64,000 nt of DNA from Methylophaga sp. OBS4 (GTDB taxonomy: Bacteria > Pseudomonadota > Gammaproteobacteria > Nitrosococcales > Methylophagaceae): contig NZ_JAPDMV010000001.1 in the NCBI RefSeq assembly GCF_026319305.1, positions 57,310-121,309 of the forward strand, given 5' to 3'. Position 1 is the first letter of the stretch, and each line of letters opens with the position of its first letter. The translations under genes were made by a program, and so were the position numbers. This document shows, piece after piece, positions 8,370 through 14,842 of this stretch. The notes beneath the pieces were generated by a model that saw only the letters and a list, made by a program, of their open reading frames with translations, did no database searches and was not told the DNA's origin.

Positions 8370-8861
8370 TCAGCTCAGTGGAGGAACGATATCAGCGTCC
8401 ACCGGGGCTGCTTGTTCAGCACAGAGCCTTGCATATACCTGCTCAACCAGACTGCCTACCAAATCCATTTCTTCTTTAAGCATATCCATGCATTTTTGTG
8501 ACTCCGATAAGAATACCTCTAGTTCTTGTTTTTTTTCCGCCAAATACTGATCGTCTTTTTGTTCGTCGCCGGTTAGTAAGAATCCTTGATGAGCGCAGAA
8601 GTCACGATGATTCTTGATGATTCTGAGCTGCTTGATTAAAGGTTCATTTTTGGTAAAAGCCTTGTATTGATCGATAAGCCGCCCTAATGCAGCATCATCA
8701 ATACTTTTTAACTGAACTTCATAAGGCAGTATGTCCCACAGTCGAAATTTAATTATCGCTTGGCATCGGTAGAGGCAAAACTTAAGGCTTTCCTCTACGA
8801 ACTGATAATTAATCATGCATTTGGCCAAAGTGTCTGTGTATTTTGCGAGGTGTCGAGACAT
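8370..8861 (-). CDS. Hypothetical protein with HEPN-like motif
   Basis: 163 residues, mostly helical, no signal peptide. Around residue 105 the sequence reads KNHRDFCAHQGF, which contains an R-x4-H motif (RDFCAH) in the position typical of HEPN ribonuclease or nucleic-acid-associated domains. Charged helices follow (DEQKDDQYLAEKKQELEVFLSE), suggesting a coiled coil. No nucleotidyltransferase partner is adjacent. AGGGAG precedes ATG 8861. The HEPN call rests on one motif and helical content, so it is tentative; the gene itself is convincing. Confidence 0.6.
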   Translation of the reverse strand: MSRHLAKYTDTLAKCMINYQFVEESLKFCLYRCQAIIKFRLWDILPYEVQLKSIDDAALGRLIDQYKAFTKNEPLIKQLRIIKNHRDFCAHQGFLLTGDEQKDDQYLAEKKQELEVFLSESQKCMDMLKEEMDLVGSLVEQVYARLCAEQAAPVDADIVPPLS

Positions 8862-9134
8862 AGCTTTACTCCCTGGACGCTGAACACTAACTTAATAAGA
8901 TCTTCTACCGCATAATTCCATATTTTATTTTCTGGGTGTGAGAAACTATGAAAAATATTATTTATTCTGGCTCGTTATTCGGTGCAAAAGTGAATAAAGA
9001 GATAACTTATTTTTCTCAATCCGTTAACGGGATGCTTTAAGTCAACGTATAACAGGCCGTGTGATTTGTCTATTGTTTAACGTGGTCAGCATCCATGGAG
9101 TATGCGGGAGAGCAGGGAAGTTAATCTGCCGATA

Positions 9135-9860
9135 TTAAAAATGGAAACGTGTGCTTAATAGATAAATCAGGCCGTTATCATGATCGATATCGTTAACTAT
9201 CCCACCTTCTAACACCCATTTTTGATGTATCCACTGCAGGCCGGTGGTGAGCTGGTTGGTGGTTTCATTGCCCTCAAGCCAGCGGCCATTGAGTTCGATA
9301 ACGCCATAGAGTTCCGGCACGAGCCCCCAGTCCGGGCGATCAACCGGAGAAAGTCGATATTGCCAGGATAGATCGTAACGACCACTGTCGGGTCTTTCGT
9401 CCAGACCCGCCTGATATAAAGCATCGATATCGATTTCATAACGGCCTTTAAAGTGGGTATAGACAAAGCCGGCCTGGGCAGCGGCATCACGATCATGTTC
9501 CGTTGGCATGATGGCGCCACCCAGTAGGCCCAACCGTGAGGTCGATGAGGCTTTATCGTCCTGCCATACAATATGCCGGTACAGCACGGAAAAATCACCT
9601 TGGCGGTCCTGGCCTGCGGGCGATAGCCGGTAAGGCATGCCCAGCAGCAAAGTTTGATGGCCGGTGAAGCCGTATGCTGCATTTGTGGTCATGATATTAA
9701 TATCGGTTTCTTTTTCATGCTCGTAAGAGAAACGAACCACGGTACCGCCTTTATCAACAGGCAGGGCGACGAACGAGCGCAGTCCCATAGCGGTGGCGGC
9801 GGGCATGATTGCCAAGCCTGACAGAAGCAGCAGACAAGCCTTAATTTTGTTCGTCTTCAT
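9135..9860 (-). CDS. Predicted outer-membrane beta-barrel protein of the mer-like operon
   Basis: 241 residues. A signal peptide (about residues 1-24, ending ATA) is followed by alternating short beta strands and a terminal Phe (STRFHF), as in outer-membrane barrels. Strand patterns such as WQYRLSP and TGLQWIHQKW recall the small phenol-degradation/transporter-like barrels. The start overlaps the MerP-like gene by 20 bases, so it is the fourth and last gene of that operon. No specific family recognised. A channel or sensor for the metal handled by the operon is inference. Confidence 0.7.
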   Translation of the reverse strand: MKTNKIKACLLLLSGLAIMPAATAMGLRSFVALPVDKGGTVVRFSYEHEKETDINIMTTNAAYGFTGHQTLLLGMPYRLSPAGQDRQGDFSVLYRHIVWQDDKASSTSRLGLLGGAIMPTEHDRDAAAQAGFVYTHFKGRYEIDIDALYQAGLDERPDSGRYDLSWQYRLSPVDRPDWGLVPELYGVIELNGRWLEGNETTNQLTTGLQWIHQKWVLEGGIVNDIDHDNGLIYLLSTRFHF

Positions 9861-10143
9861 CGCTCAGTATCTCGATATGAACAGGGGTAAACCCGGTGTC
9901 GAGAATTGTCTGCCGGATAGTGTCGATGCTGGGCTGATTTTCATCCGTTTTAAGCCGGATTTTATTCGATTTAAGGCTGATTTCGACGCTGGAAACAGCA
10001 TCCATGTTTTTAAATTTTTTCTCCAGACTGTCGACACAAAAGGCGCAGGTCATGCCGTGTACCTCTATTTCTATTGTTCTGGCCATGGTTGTTTGCAGCA
10101 GCAGTGCGCCGGCCAGCAGCGTTGTCATTATTAAGGTTTTCAT
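9841..10143 (-). CDS. MerP-like periplasmic HMA-domain metal-binding protein
   Basis: 100 residues: a short signal peptide (MKTLIMTTLLAGALLLQTTMA) then one heavy-metal-associated domain with the metal-binding motif GMTCAFC. Strand order and the DTGF turn fit the HMA fold. It is expected to bind a soft metal ion in the periplasm and pass it to a MerT-like permease. ATG at 10143 is chosen because GGGGAGG precedes it and it opens directly with the signal peptide. It is separated from the MerT-like gene by an inverted-repeat element and overlaps the barrel gene by 20 bases. Confidence 0.85.
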   Translation of the reverse strand: MKTLIMTTLLAGALLLQTTMARTIEIEVHGMTCAFCVDSLEKKFKNMDAVSSVEISLKSNKIRLKTDENQPSIDTIRQTILDTGFTPVHIEILSDEDEQN

Positions 10144-10162
10144 TATCCACCTCCCCAGGAGA

Positions 10163-10312
10163 CTGTCCGAGAACAAACTAACCTACTGCGAACAAGGCCT
10201 TTTGCCCACACCCCGATAATTTTTGTTGAAGAGAGTCCGCTATTTGCCAAAAATGATCGAAAACTGAACTCAAAATTCCTTGCCCTCGCTATGGTCGCTG
10301 TTCTCGGGACAG
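10163..10312. repeat. Candidate miniature inverted-repeat element
   Basis: A 150-base segment bounded by inverted ends CTGTCCGAGAAC (10163-10174) and GTTCTCGGGACAG (10300-10312), which are complementary apart from one extra base. It contains no plausible gene and fills most of the space between the MerP-like and MerT-like genes. No clear target duplication was found, so a mobile origin is inferred from the ends only. Confidence 0.5.
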
Positions 10313-10316
10313 GCTT

Positions 10317-10709
10317 CTAGCCGAATAATTGTCGTAAAGGCAGCAAGATAACGCTGAAGAAAAAGCCGACTGACCAAATAGAAACGCTGATCCAGAATAT
10401 GCCTTTGTTCCAGCGTTGGGCTTGTACGCAGTAGTCTGCCAGCGCAGGCTCGCTCGGGCAGCTTTGGCCGGGACGCCAGATAAACCAGGCCAGTAGTCCC
10501 AACAGTAAAGCTGCGAGCGTTAAAGTCCAGTATTTATGTTCTGACAAAAATATCAGGAAAGGCCAGTCGTATCTTAACCCGGCAACAAATGCGCCAGAAC
10601 CGAGTGTGACCAAAAGAATTGGCAAAGTGCAGCACAACAGCGTCGTGCTGCTGGTCAATAATGTCAGCCAACGTAAATAGGGTTTGGTACTCCAGTGAAG
10701 TTTAATCAC
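10317..10709 (-). CDS. MerT-like inner-membrane transporter
   Basis: About 130 residues with three or four membrane helices. The first helix contains SSTTLLCCTLPILL, matching the paired-Cys motif of MerT that accepts a metal ion from MerP. A second Cys pair sits in the loop (QSCPSEPALADYC), also as in MerT. GTG at 10709 is preferred because GGGAGG lies 8 bases upstream; ATG at 10727 lacks a ribosome-binding site. The gene overlaps the end of the GDCCVxC gene. No mercuric reductase is present in the window, so Hg specificity is not established. Confidence 0.82.
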   Translation of the reverse strand: MIKLHWSTKPYLRWLTLLTSSTTLLCCTLPILLVTLGSGAFVAGLRYDWPFLIFLSEHKYWTLTLAALLLGLLAWFIWRPGQSCPSEPALADYCVQAQRWNKGIFWISVSIWSVGFFFSVILLPLRQLFG

Positions 10710-10926
10710 AGTGGCAACCTCCCTCATTGATATTCATCTGAACCGGCGGGCAGGGGGCCGAACCATAAGAGCAGAATACGCAGCAATCGCCATGTTTCGG
10801 TTTCAGTACACAGTGGCAGTGAACGCATTCATAAAACCACTGGCAGGCATCGCTCGGCATCAGGCAGGTTTGCTGCTGGCCGCATTCGGGACAGGTTAAT
10901 TCTGAATACAGGATGATGTCTTTCAT
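10702..10926 (-). CDS. GDCCVxC-motif small protein
   Basis: 74 residues, Cys-rich: CPECGQQQTCLMP, CVHCHC, then GDCCVFCSYGSAPCPP and a terminal GGCHC. The GDCCVxC motif defines a small family, sometimes a selenoprotein, found beside merT-type genes. Here all positions are Cys. The zinc-ribbon-like Cys pairs suggest metal binding. It is the first gene of the mer-like operon. ATG 10926 is used: an AGAGG ribosome-binding site lies 7 bases upstream, and that site is itself part of the end repeat of the neighbouring inverted-repeat element. Confidence 0.82.
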   Translation of the reverse strand: MKDIILYSELTCPECGQQQTCLMPSDACQWFYECVHCHCVLKPKHGDCCVFCSYGSAPCPPVQMNINEGGCHCD

Positions 10927-10929
10927 AAG

Positions 10930-11139
10930 GGTACCTCTAAAAATTAGAATTTTTTCGTGAGGGCAAGGCGGCACTGCGCGGAGAACCGCAGTATACAAAT
11001 GAGTACATGAGGATTCGAGTACAGCGACAACGCCGCCATCGCGGACCAATTCGCAGGAGCAAATTGGAACAGCCCCAGCTGGCCTCGAAGAGGCGTAGGG
11101 CAGGATGCCCGGAGTAAAAAGGCTGTTTTTAGAGGTGCC
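10930..11139. mobile_element. MITE-like element in the operon leader
   Basis: A 210-base segment bounded by GGTACCTCTAAAAA (10930-10943) and TTTTTAGAGGTGCC (11126-11139), inverted repeats matching at 13 of 14 positions. There is no plausible coding sequence inside. It lies between the MerR-type promoter and the first gene of the mer-like operon, so it forms most of the mRNA leader. The left terminal repeat supplies the AGAGG ribosome-binding site of that gene. No transposase is present, so it would depend on an element elsewhere. Confidence 0.65.
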
Positions 11140-11172
11140 TATAACTTTTTCTTCCTCATTCGGTCTATTGTT

Positions 11173-11203
11173 AGTATGAAACCCGTAGTAACTACAGGAT
11201 CAA
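11173..11203 (-). promoter_or_regulatory. MerR-type promoter/operator of the mer-like operon
   Basis: Read leftward: a -35 box TTGATC (11198-11203), a 19-base spacer holding the palindrome CCTGTAGTTACTACGGG (11182-11198), then a -10 box CATACT (11173-11178). The over-long 19-base spacer with a central palindrome is the defining architecture of promoters activated by MerR regulators through DNA distortion. It faces the GDCCVxC-merT-merP genes and lies 9 bases before the divergent MerR-family start. Confidence 0.75.
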
Positions 11204-11211
11204 GTGTTTCG

Positions 11212-11622
11212 ATGAAAAATATCTTTACTACCGGACAGCTGGCAAAACAGGCAGACTGCAACGTTGAAACCGTGCGTTTTTATGAACAAAAAGGGCTGAT
11301 GCCGGAACCGTCGCGAACGGCAGGCGGCCATCGGGTTTATAATTTATCGCACGTTAAACGGCTTCACTTTATCCGCCGCAGCCGTGAGCTGGGATTCAAT
11401 ATCGAGCAGGTTCGTGAGTTGTTGAAATTTATTGACGAGCCGGATCATAACTGCGGTGAAGTCAACGTCATGGCTACCACGCAAATCAGTACGATTGAAA
11501 AGAAAATTACTGACTTGCAGCGATTGCAGCGGGCATTAAGCGACATGGCTGATCGATGTCAGGGGAGCGGCTATTCAATCAATGATTGTCCGATTATTGA
11601 TGCGCTTTATGTCGATAAATAA
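11212..11622 (+). CDS. MerR-family metal-responsive regulator
   Basis: 136 residues. The N-terminal winged helix-turn-helix (FTTGQLAKQADCNVETVRFYEQKGL, then RRSRELGFNIEQVRELL) is followed by the dimer helix. Metal-site Cys are in HNCGE and in CQGSGYSINDC near the C-terminus, the three-Cys layout of MerR/PbrR-type soft-metal sensors; the last spacing is one residue longer than in Tn501 MerR. ATG 11212 is chosen over ATG 11176 because the upstream one lies inside the divergent promoter. It probably activates the mer-like operon and represses itself. The inducing ion is unknown. Confidence 0.88.
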   Translation: MKNIFTTGQLAKQADCNVETVRFYEQKGLMPEPSRTAGGHRVYNLSHVKRLHFIRRSRELGFNIEQVRELLKFIDEPDHNCGEVNVMATTQISTIEKKITDLQRLQRALSDMADRCQGSGYSINDCPIIDALYVDK

Positions 11623-11848
11623 AGAAAGCAAGACTTTGGTCTGGCTCCCATGCTTATTCACATGGATGTGATGGCCGCTACCGCTATCCTGCTAACGCAG
11701 CATTTGGGCATCCTGCCCATCATATGCCGATAACGCAGGAGCAGTTTGCGTGGGAGTCTGTCAGGGTGAGGTTTCCACGGAAGGCGATGGGAACCAGTCC
11801 AAACCTGTCCGATAACAAGTCTCAGTGGAGGCGGGAGCAGATAAAATG

Positions 11849-12340
11849 ATCAAGTTCGATTTGGGTGAGAGTTCCTTAGGTTGTGTATTGGTCGCCTGCA
11901 GTGAAAAAGGGGTATGTGCCATTTCGCTGGGCGATGATCCTGATATTTTGGTGGCGTGGTTATTGAAAAAATATCCACATGCTGAAAGAAACAGCGAAGA
12001 TACCAATTTACAGCAACAACTTAGTCTGGTTTTAAACTACGTAGAAGATCCGACACGGCCGTTGAATATAGTGCTGGATCTCCAGGGAACGGCGTTTCAG
12101 AAACGAGTCTGGCAGGCTTTACAGGCTGTGCCAAATGGCGCGACCAGCAGTTACAGTGATATTGCCGAAGCGATCGGTTCACCGCATGCGGTAAGAGCCG
12201 TCGCCGGTGCCTGTGCCGCGAATCCACTGGCTTTAGCGATACCTTGTCATCGTGTTGTCAGCAAAGACGGTAGTTTGTCCGGTTACCGCTGGGGAGTTGA
12301 CCGCAAAAAAATATTGCTGGATAGAGAAGCGTTTCGCTAA
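11849..12340 (+). CDS. Methylated-DNA--protein-cysteine methyltransferase, Ada C-terminal type
   Basis: 163 residues. The active-site motif IPCHRVV, the arginine-finger helix (AVRAVAGACAANPLAL) and SLSGYRWGVDRKKILLDRE match the C-terminal O6-methylguanine repair domain of Ada. The opening FDLGESSLGCVLVACSEKGVCAI also matches the Ada domain boundary. The N-terminal Ada parts (metal-bound Cys and AraC-type DNA binding) are missing, and an in-frame stop lies just upstream of the possible GTG 11825. ATG 11849 has GGGAG 8 bases upstream. It should still repair O6-alkylguanine but cannot act as an adaptive regulator. Confidence 0.88.
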   Translation: MKFDLGESSLGCVLVACSEKGVCAISLGDDPDILVAWLLKKYPHAERNSEDTNLQQQLSLVLNYVEDPTRPLNIVLDLQGTAFQKRVWQALQAVPNGATSSYSDIAEAIGSPHAVRAVAGACAANPLALAIPCHRVVSKDGSLSGYRWGVDRKKILLDREAFR

Positions 12341-12468
12341 GTCTTTGATTGCGGTTTGGCCAGAAAAACTTTGCGAAATTGTCAAGCACTGAATGGATGG
12401 GGCTGGTTAAAAAATGACCAATGGCTAAAGCTTGTCACAAAAGAGTCACTTAGCGATTTACCAGAAAG

Positions 12469-12512
12469 TTATCCACATGCTTTTCCACAGTTATTGTGGG
12501 TAACGTGGATAA
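12469..12512. promoter_or_regulatory. Cluster of DnaA-box sequences
   Basis: TTATCCACA (12469-12477, perfect consensus), TTTTCCACA (12481-12489) and, on the other strand, TTATCCACG (12504-12512) occur within 44 bases, followed by an AT-rich stretch. The interval 12341-12573 has only a weak open frame (TTG 12356 to 12577, no ribosome-binding site). It may be a DnaA-titrating or regulatory site; no replication gene lies nearby. Confidence 0.45.
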
Positions 12513-12573
12513 AGTTTTTTATTTATTTTGTGCCTGTTTTTACGATGCTCAGCTTGATAGGAGTCTGGCAGAA

Positions 12574-12933
12574 TTAGACAAACCAGTCAGAAGTCGGGCC
12601 TTTGTCTGAATTATCAGATTGATAGACGTTTGCCAGTCGATTCGATGGCTCGGCTTTCTTGTATTTTGAGTGTTGTGTAACAGACACAGTGTAATCGTTG
12701 GCTTCTTCCCCATGCCAGTTATCGCTATAGTTCAAACCAAGCTCAGCCCGTAAGTAACCTATATCGGTCAATGTGGTATTGAGTCTGTCGTAAGCCAGGC
12801 GGTGCATATCTTTAAGCAAGACTTCTTCGGCGTCCGCTTTAAGTGATGGGTTAGCACAGGTAGCAATAGCAGATTTGATTTGTTCCTGTGAAGAAGTCGC
12901 AGGGATACCTAGTCTTGAGTATAGATTACGCAT
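12574..12933 (-). CDS. Small J-domain-related protein, coupled to the TerB/DnaJ gene
   Basis: About 119 residues. The opening NLYSRLGIPATSSQEQIKSAI resembles the first helices of a J-domain, but no HPD tripeptide follows (CANPSLKADAEEVL instead), so it should not stimulate Hsp70 in the usual way. The second half is polar and low in complexity. ATG 12933 lies inside the end of the upstream gene (8-base overlap), which implies translational coupling with the TerB/DnaJ protein. Function unknown; an accessory or decoy J-like partner is speculation. Confidence 0.6.
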   Translation of the reverse strand: MRNLYSRLGIPATSSQEQIKSAIATCANPSLKADAEEVLLKDMHRLAYDRLNTTLTDIGYLRAELGLNYSDNWHGEEANDYTVSVTQHSKYKKAEPSNRLANVYQSDNSDKGPTSDWFV

Positions 12934-13669
12934 GGGACACCAGATGATCATAAGCTTGTTTAATACGCGCAAATGTTATTGTTGCCGCTGCAACAGATTC
13001 ATTGCCTAACGAAGTAAACCGGTCCGGATGATGAACCTGCGCCAGCCAATGGTAGGCGTGTTTTATTTCTTCTTTGGACGCACCATCAGGTAGGCCGAGG
13101 ATGGCATAGGCCTGTATGGTTTCCGGAGCTTGTTGTGAAGCGGGCTGCTGCTCTTTGGCCGTATGCTGAGCCTTTGCTTTTTGCTTGCCTGCTGAATGCT
13201 GCTTAGCATGCCAGTAGCTGGCCATGCTGGGATCGCTGGGTTCAGGCATCGTTCTGCCGGTGACTTTAATAAAAAGCGTATTTAAGCTGTTACGGGAAAT
13301 GCCCAGTAGATCGGCCAGGAAACGCAGGATGTAATTTTCAGTCGCGAATAAATGACCATCCGCCAATGCCATACCGATTGCCATTTCGAGAAACAGGTCG
13401 GCTTTTTCTCCCTGAAAGTGGTGTTGTATGATTTTACATGCAAGCCGGATTGCATCCCGGTTTTTATTTTTTGCCCACGCCAGGAATACACTGACATCAT
13501 GATCGCGTTTGGAGGCTACCGAGATTTCAACGATTTTTCTTTTCTCGGCATCATTGATGGAACCGGTACTCGCTGCAATCCAGGTGAGAATCAGCAATAC
13601 GCAGCTTCCTAGCTGATTATCGCTCTGCAATAAGAAACGTTCGAATTCAGACAACTCCGAAGCTTGCAT
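12926..13669 (-). CDS. TerB-like/DnaJ-domain co-chaperone (DjlA-like architecture)
   Basis: About 247 residues. Residues 15-130 are helical and resemble the TerB-like domain of DjlA (WIAASTGSINDAEKRKIVEISV, then ALADGHLFATENYILRFLADLLGIS). A Gln/Ala/Lys-rich linker leads to a C-terminal J-domain with an intact HPD (AQVHHPDRFTSLG). Unlike DjlA there is no N-terminal membrane helix, so it is probably cytosolic. It should recruit DnaK to an unknown client. ATG 13669 follows GGGAGG by 8 bases; the frame extends further upstream but without a better site. Confidence 0.8.
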   Translation of the reverse strand: MQASELSEFERFLLQSDNQLGSCVLLILTWIAASTGSINDAEKRKIVEISVASKRDHDVSVFLAWAKNKNRDAIRLACKIIQHHFQGEKADLFLEMAIGMALADGHLFATENYILRFLADLLGISRNSLNTLFIKVTGRTMPEPSDPSMASYWHAKQHSAGKQKAKAQHTAKEQQPASQQAPETIQAYAILGLPDGASKEEIKHAYHWLAQVHHPDRFTSLGNESVAAATITFARIKQAYDHLVSHA

Positions 13670-13934
13670 TTGGGATCCTCCCTGCAACTTTTCGGTATGC
13701 ATAAATTATGTATGAAATATTAAATCTGTTTTCTATGCAGGTTCAGGTTTAACGCTTACATGAATGCATAAATGTACCTATGAAAATGATAGCACCAACC
13801 TGGTGCATAAGGAATGATCTATATCAATAATATCAATAACATAAATAATGTGAAAAGGGATTGCTTGATTTATAAGAGGCATAATCCGTTTATCTTCGCC
13901 AGGATTCGGTTCGAAGGTTAAAACGGTTTGTTAT

Positions 13935-14354
13935 TCAGTCGGGTTTTTCCCGTTGCTTGGCTTCATCCCAATAACTGTCCAGCTCGCTCAACGGACAGTC
14001 TTGCAACGTTTTGCCCTGGGCTGATACTTTGGTTTCCACATAACTGAAACGCCGCAGGAATTTCTGATTGCACTGGGCCAGGGCCTGCTCCGGATCGATA
14101 TCCAGATGCCGGGCAAGGTTACAGCAGGCAAATAATAAATCACCGAGTTCATCTATCAGTCTTTCGCGGTCAGCGCCATGGCGGAGTTCATCGCTGACTT
14201 CCTGTAATTCTTCAGCTATTTTATCGATGACGCCGTGGATATGAGGCCAGTCAAAGCCGATTTCAGCCGCTTTTTTCTGTAAAGCGACGGCATAACTCAA
14301 ATTACTGTGAATGGCAGGGTTAACCTGGCTGAGTAATAAATCTTTGTCGGTCAT
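13935..14354 (-). CDS. MazG-family pyrophosphohydrolase, single C-terminal-type domain
   Basis: 139 residues. It aligns with the second half of E. coli MazG (KKAAEIGFDWPHIHGVIDKIAEELQE, then DELGDLLFACCNLARHL). The Mg-binding EExxE...ExxD pattern is intact (AEELQEVSDE, DELGDLLF). Full-length MazG is about 260 residues with two such domains, so the N-terminal domain is absent here. It is expected to hydrolyse nucleoside triphosphates to monophosphate and pyrophosphate. It starts 2 bases after hslR ends, so the two are an operon. Confidence 0.85.
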   Translation of the reverse strand: MTDKDLLLSQVNPAIHSNLSYAVALQKKAAEIGFDWPHIHGVIDKIAEELQEVSDELRHGADRERLIDELGDLLFACCNLARHLDIDPEQALAQCNQKFLRRFSYVETKVSAQGKTLQDCPLSELDSYWDEAKQREKPD

Positions 14355-14356
14355 TG

Positions 14357-14755
14357 TTATGTCTGGCGCGTGAATTTGATGATGTTGCGCCTGTCTCGCT
14401 TGTTAGGGCGGCCTTTTTGCTGTCTGAAACCCAGCGGTTCATCCTTGAGCTGTTGTTTGAGTTGGGCTCGTTTGTCCTGGCTTGCTTGGGTCTCCTGATA
14501 CAGCGTTTGAGCTTCACTGGCGGGGCGGCGTTGCAGGTTCAAAGCCTGCACAGTGATTTCAAATTCATAAGGGGCTTTGGATATAGTCAGCGTGTCACCC
14601 ACGCGCACAGTGTGGCTGGGTTTTATCCTGTGGCTGTTGAGATGAACTTTACCGCCGCTGATGGCTTCAACGGCGAGGCTGCGGGTCTTATAAAACCGCG
14701 CAGCCCATAACCATTTATCTAATCGTTGTGTGTCAGAATTAGTACTTGGATTCAT
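14357..14755 (-). CDS. hslR: Hsp15-type ribosome-associated S4 RNA-binding protein
   Basis: 132 residues, normal for Hsp15. The S4 domain (RLDKWLWAARFYKTRSLAVEAISGG, then VHLNSHRIKPSHTVRVGDTL) occupies residues 10-65 and is followed by the basic tail (KGRPNKRDRRNIIKF) typical of the family. Hsp15 binds free 50S subunits carrying nascent chains and helps recycle them after heat stress. It is followed at once by the mazG-type gene. Confidence 0.9.
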   Translation of the reverse strand: MNPSTNSDTQRLDKWLWAARFYKTRSLAVEAISGGKVHLNSHRIKPSHTVRVGDTLTISKAPYEFEITVQALNLQRRPASEAQTLYQETQASQDKRAQLKQQLKDEPLGFRQQKGRPNKRDRRNIIKFTRQT

Positions 14756-14842
14756 AAGTTATGACCGGTTCAGTGGGAGTTAAAAGTCCCGGCAAGGCGC
14801 TCGCTGAAACAGTCATAATCTTACTGGATTCCTGTTTCGTGA

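Noticed and set aside
11645..11756. Inverted repeat CTCCCATGC / GCGTGGGAG downstream of the MerR-family gene
   Set aside because: Only 8 of 9 positions match over a 110-base span, too weak to call an element.
12356..12577. Open frame starting at TTG 12356
   Set aside because: No ribosome-binding site and no ATG near its start; it overlaps the DnaA-box cluster and ends in the next gene's stop region. It was recorded as a weak possibility only.
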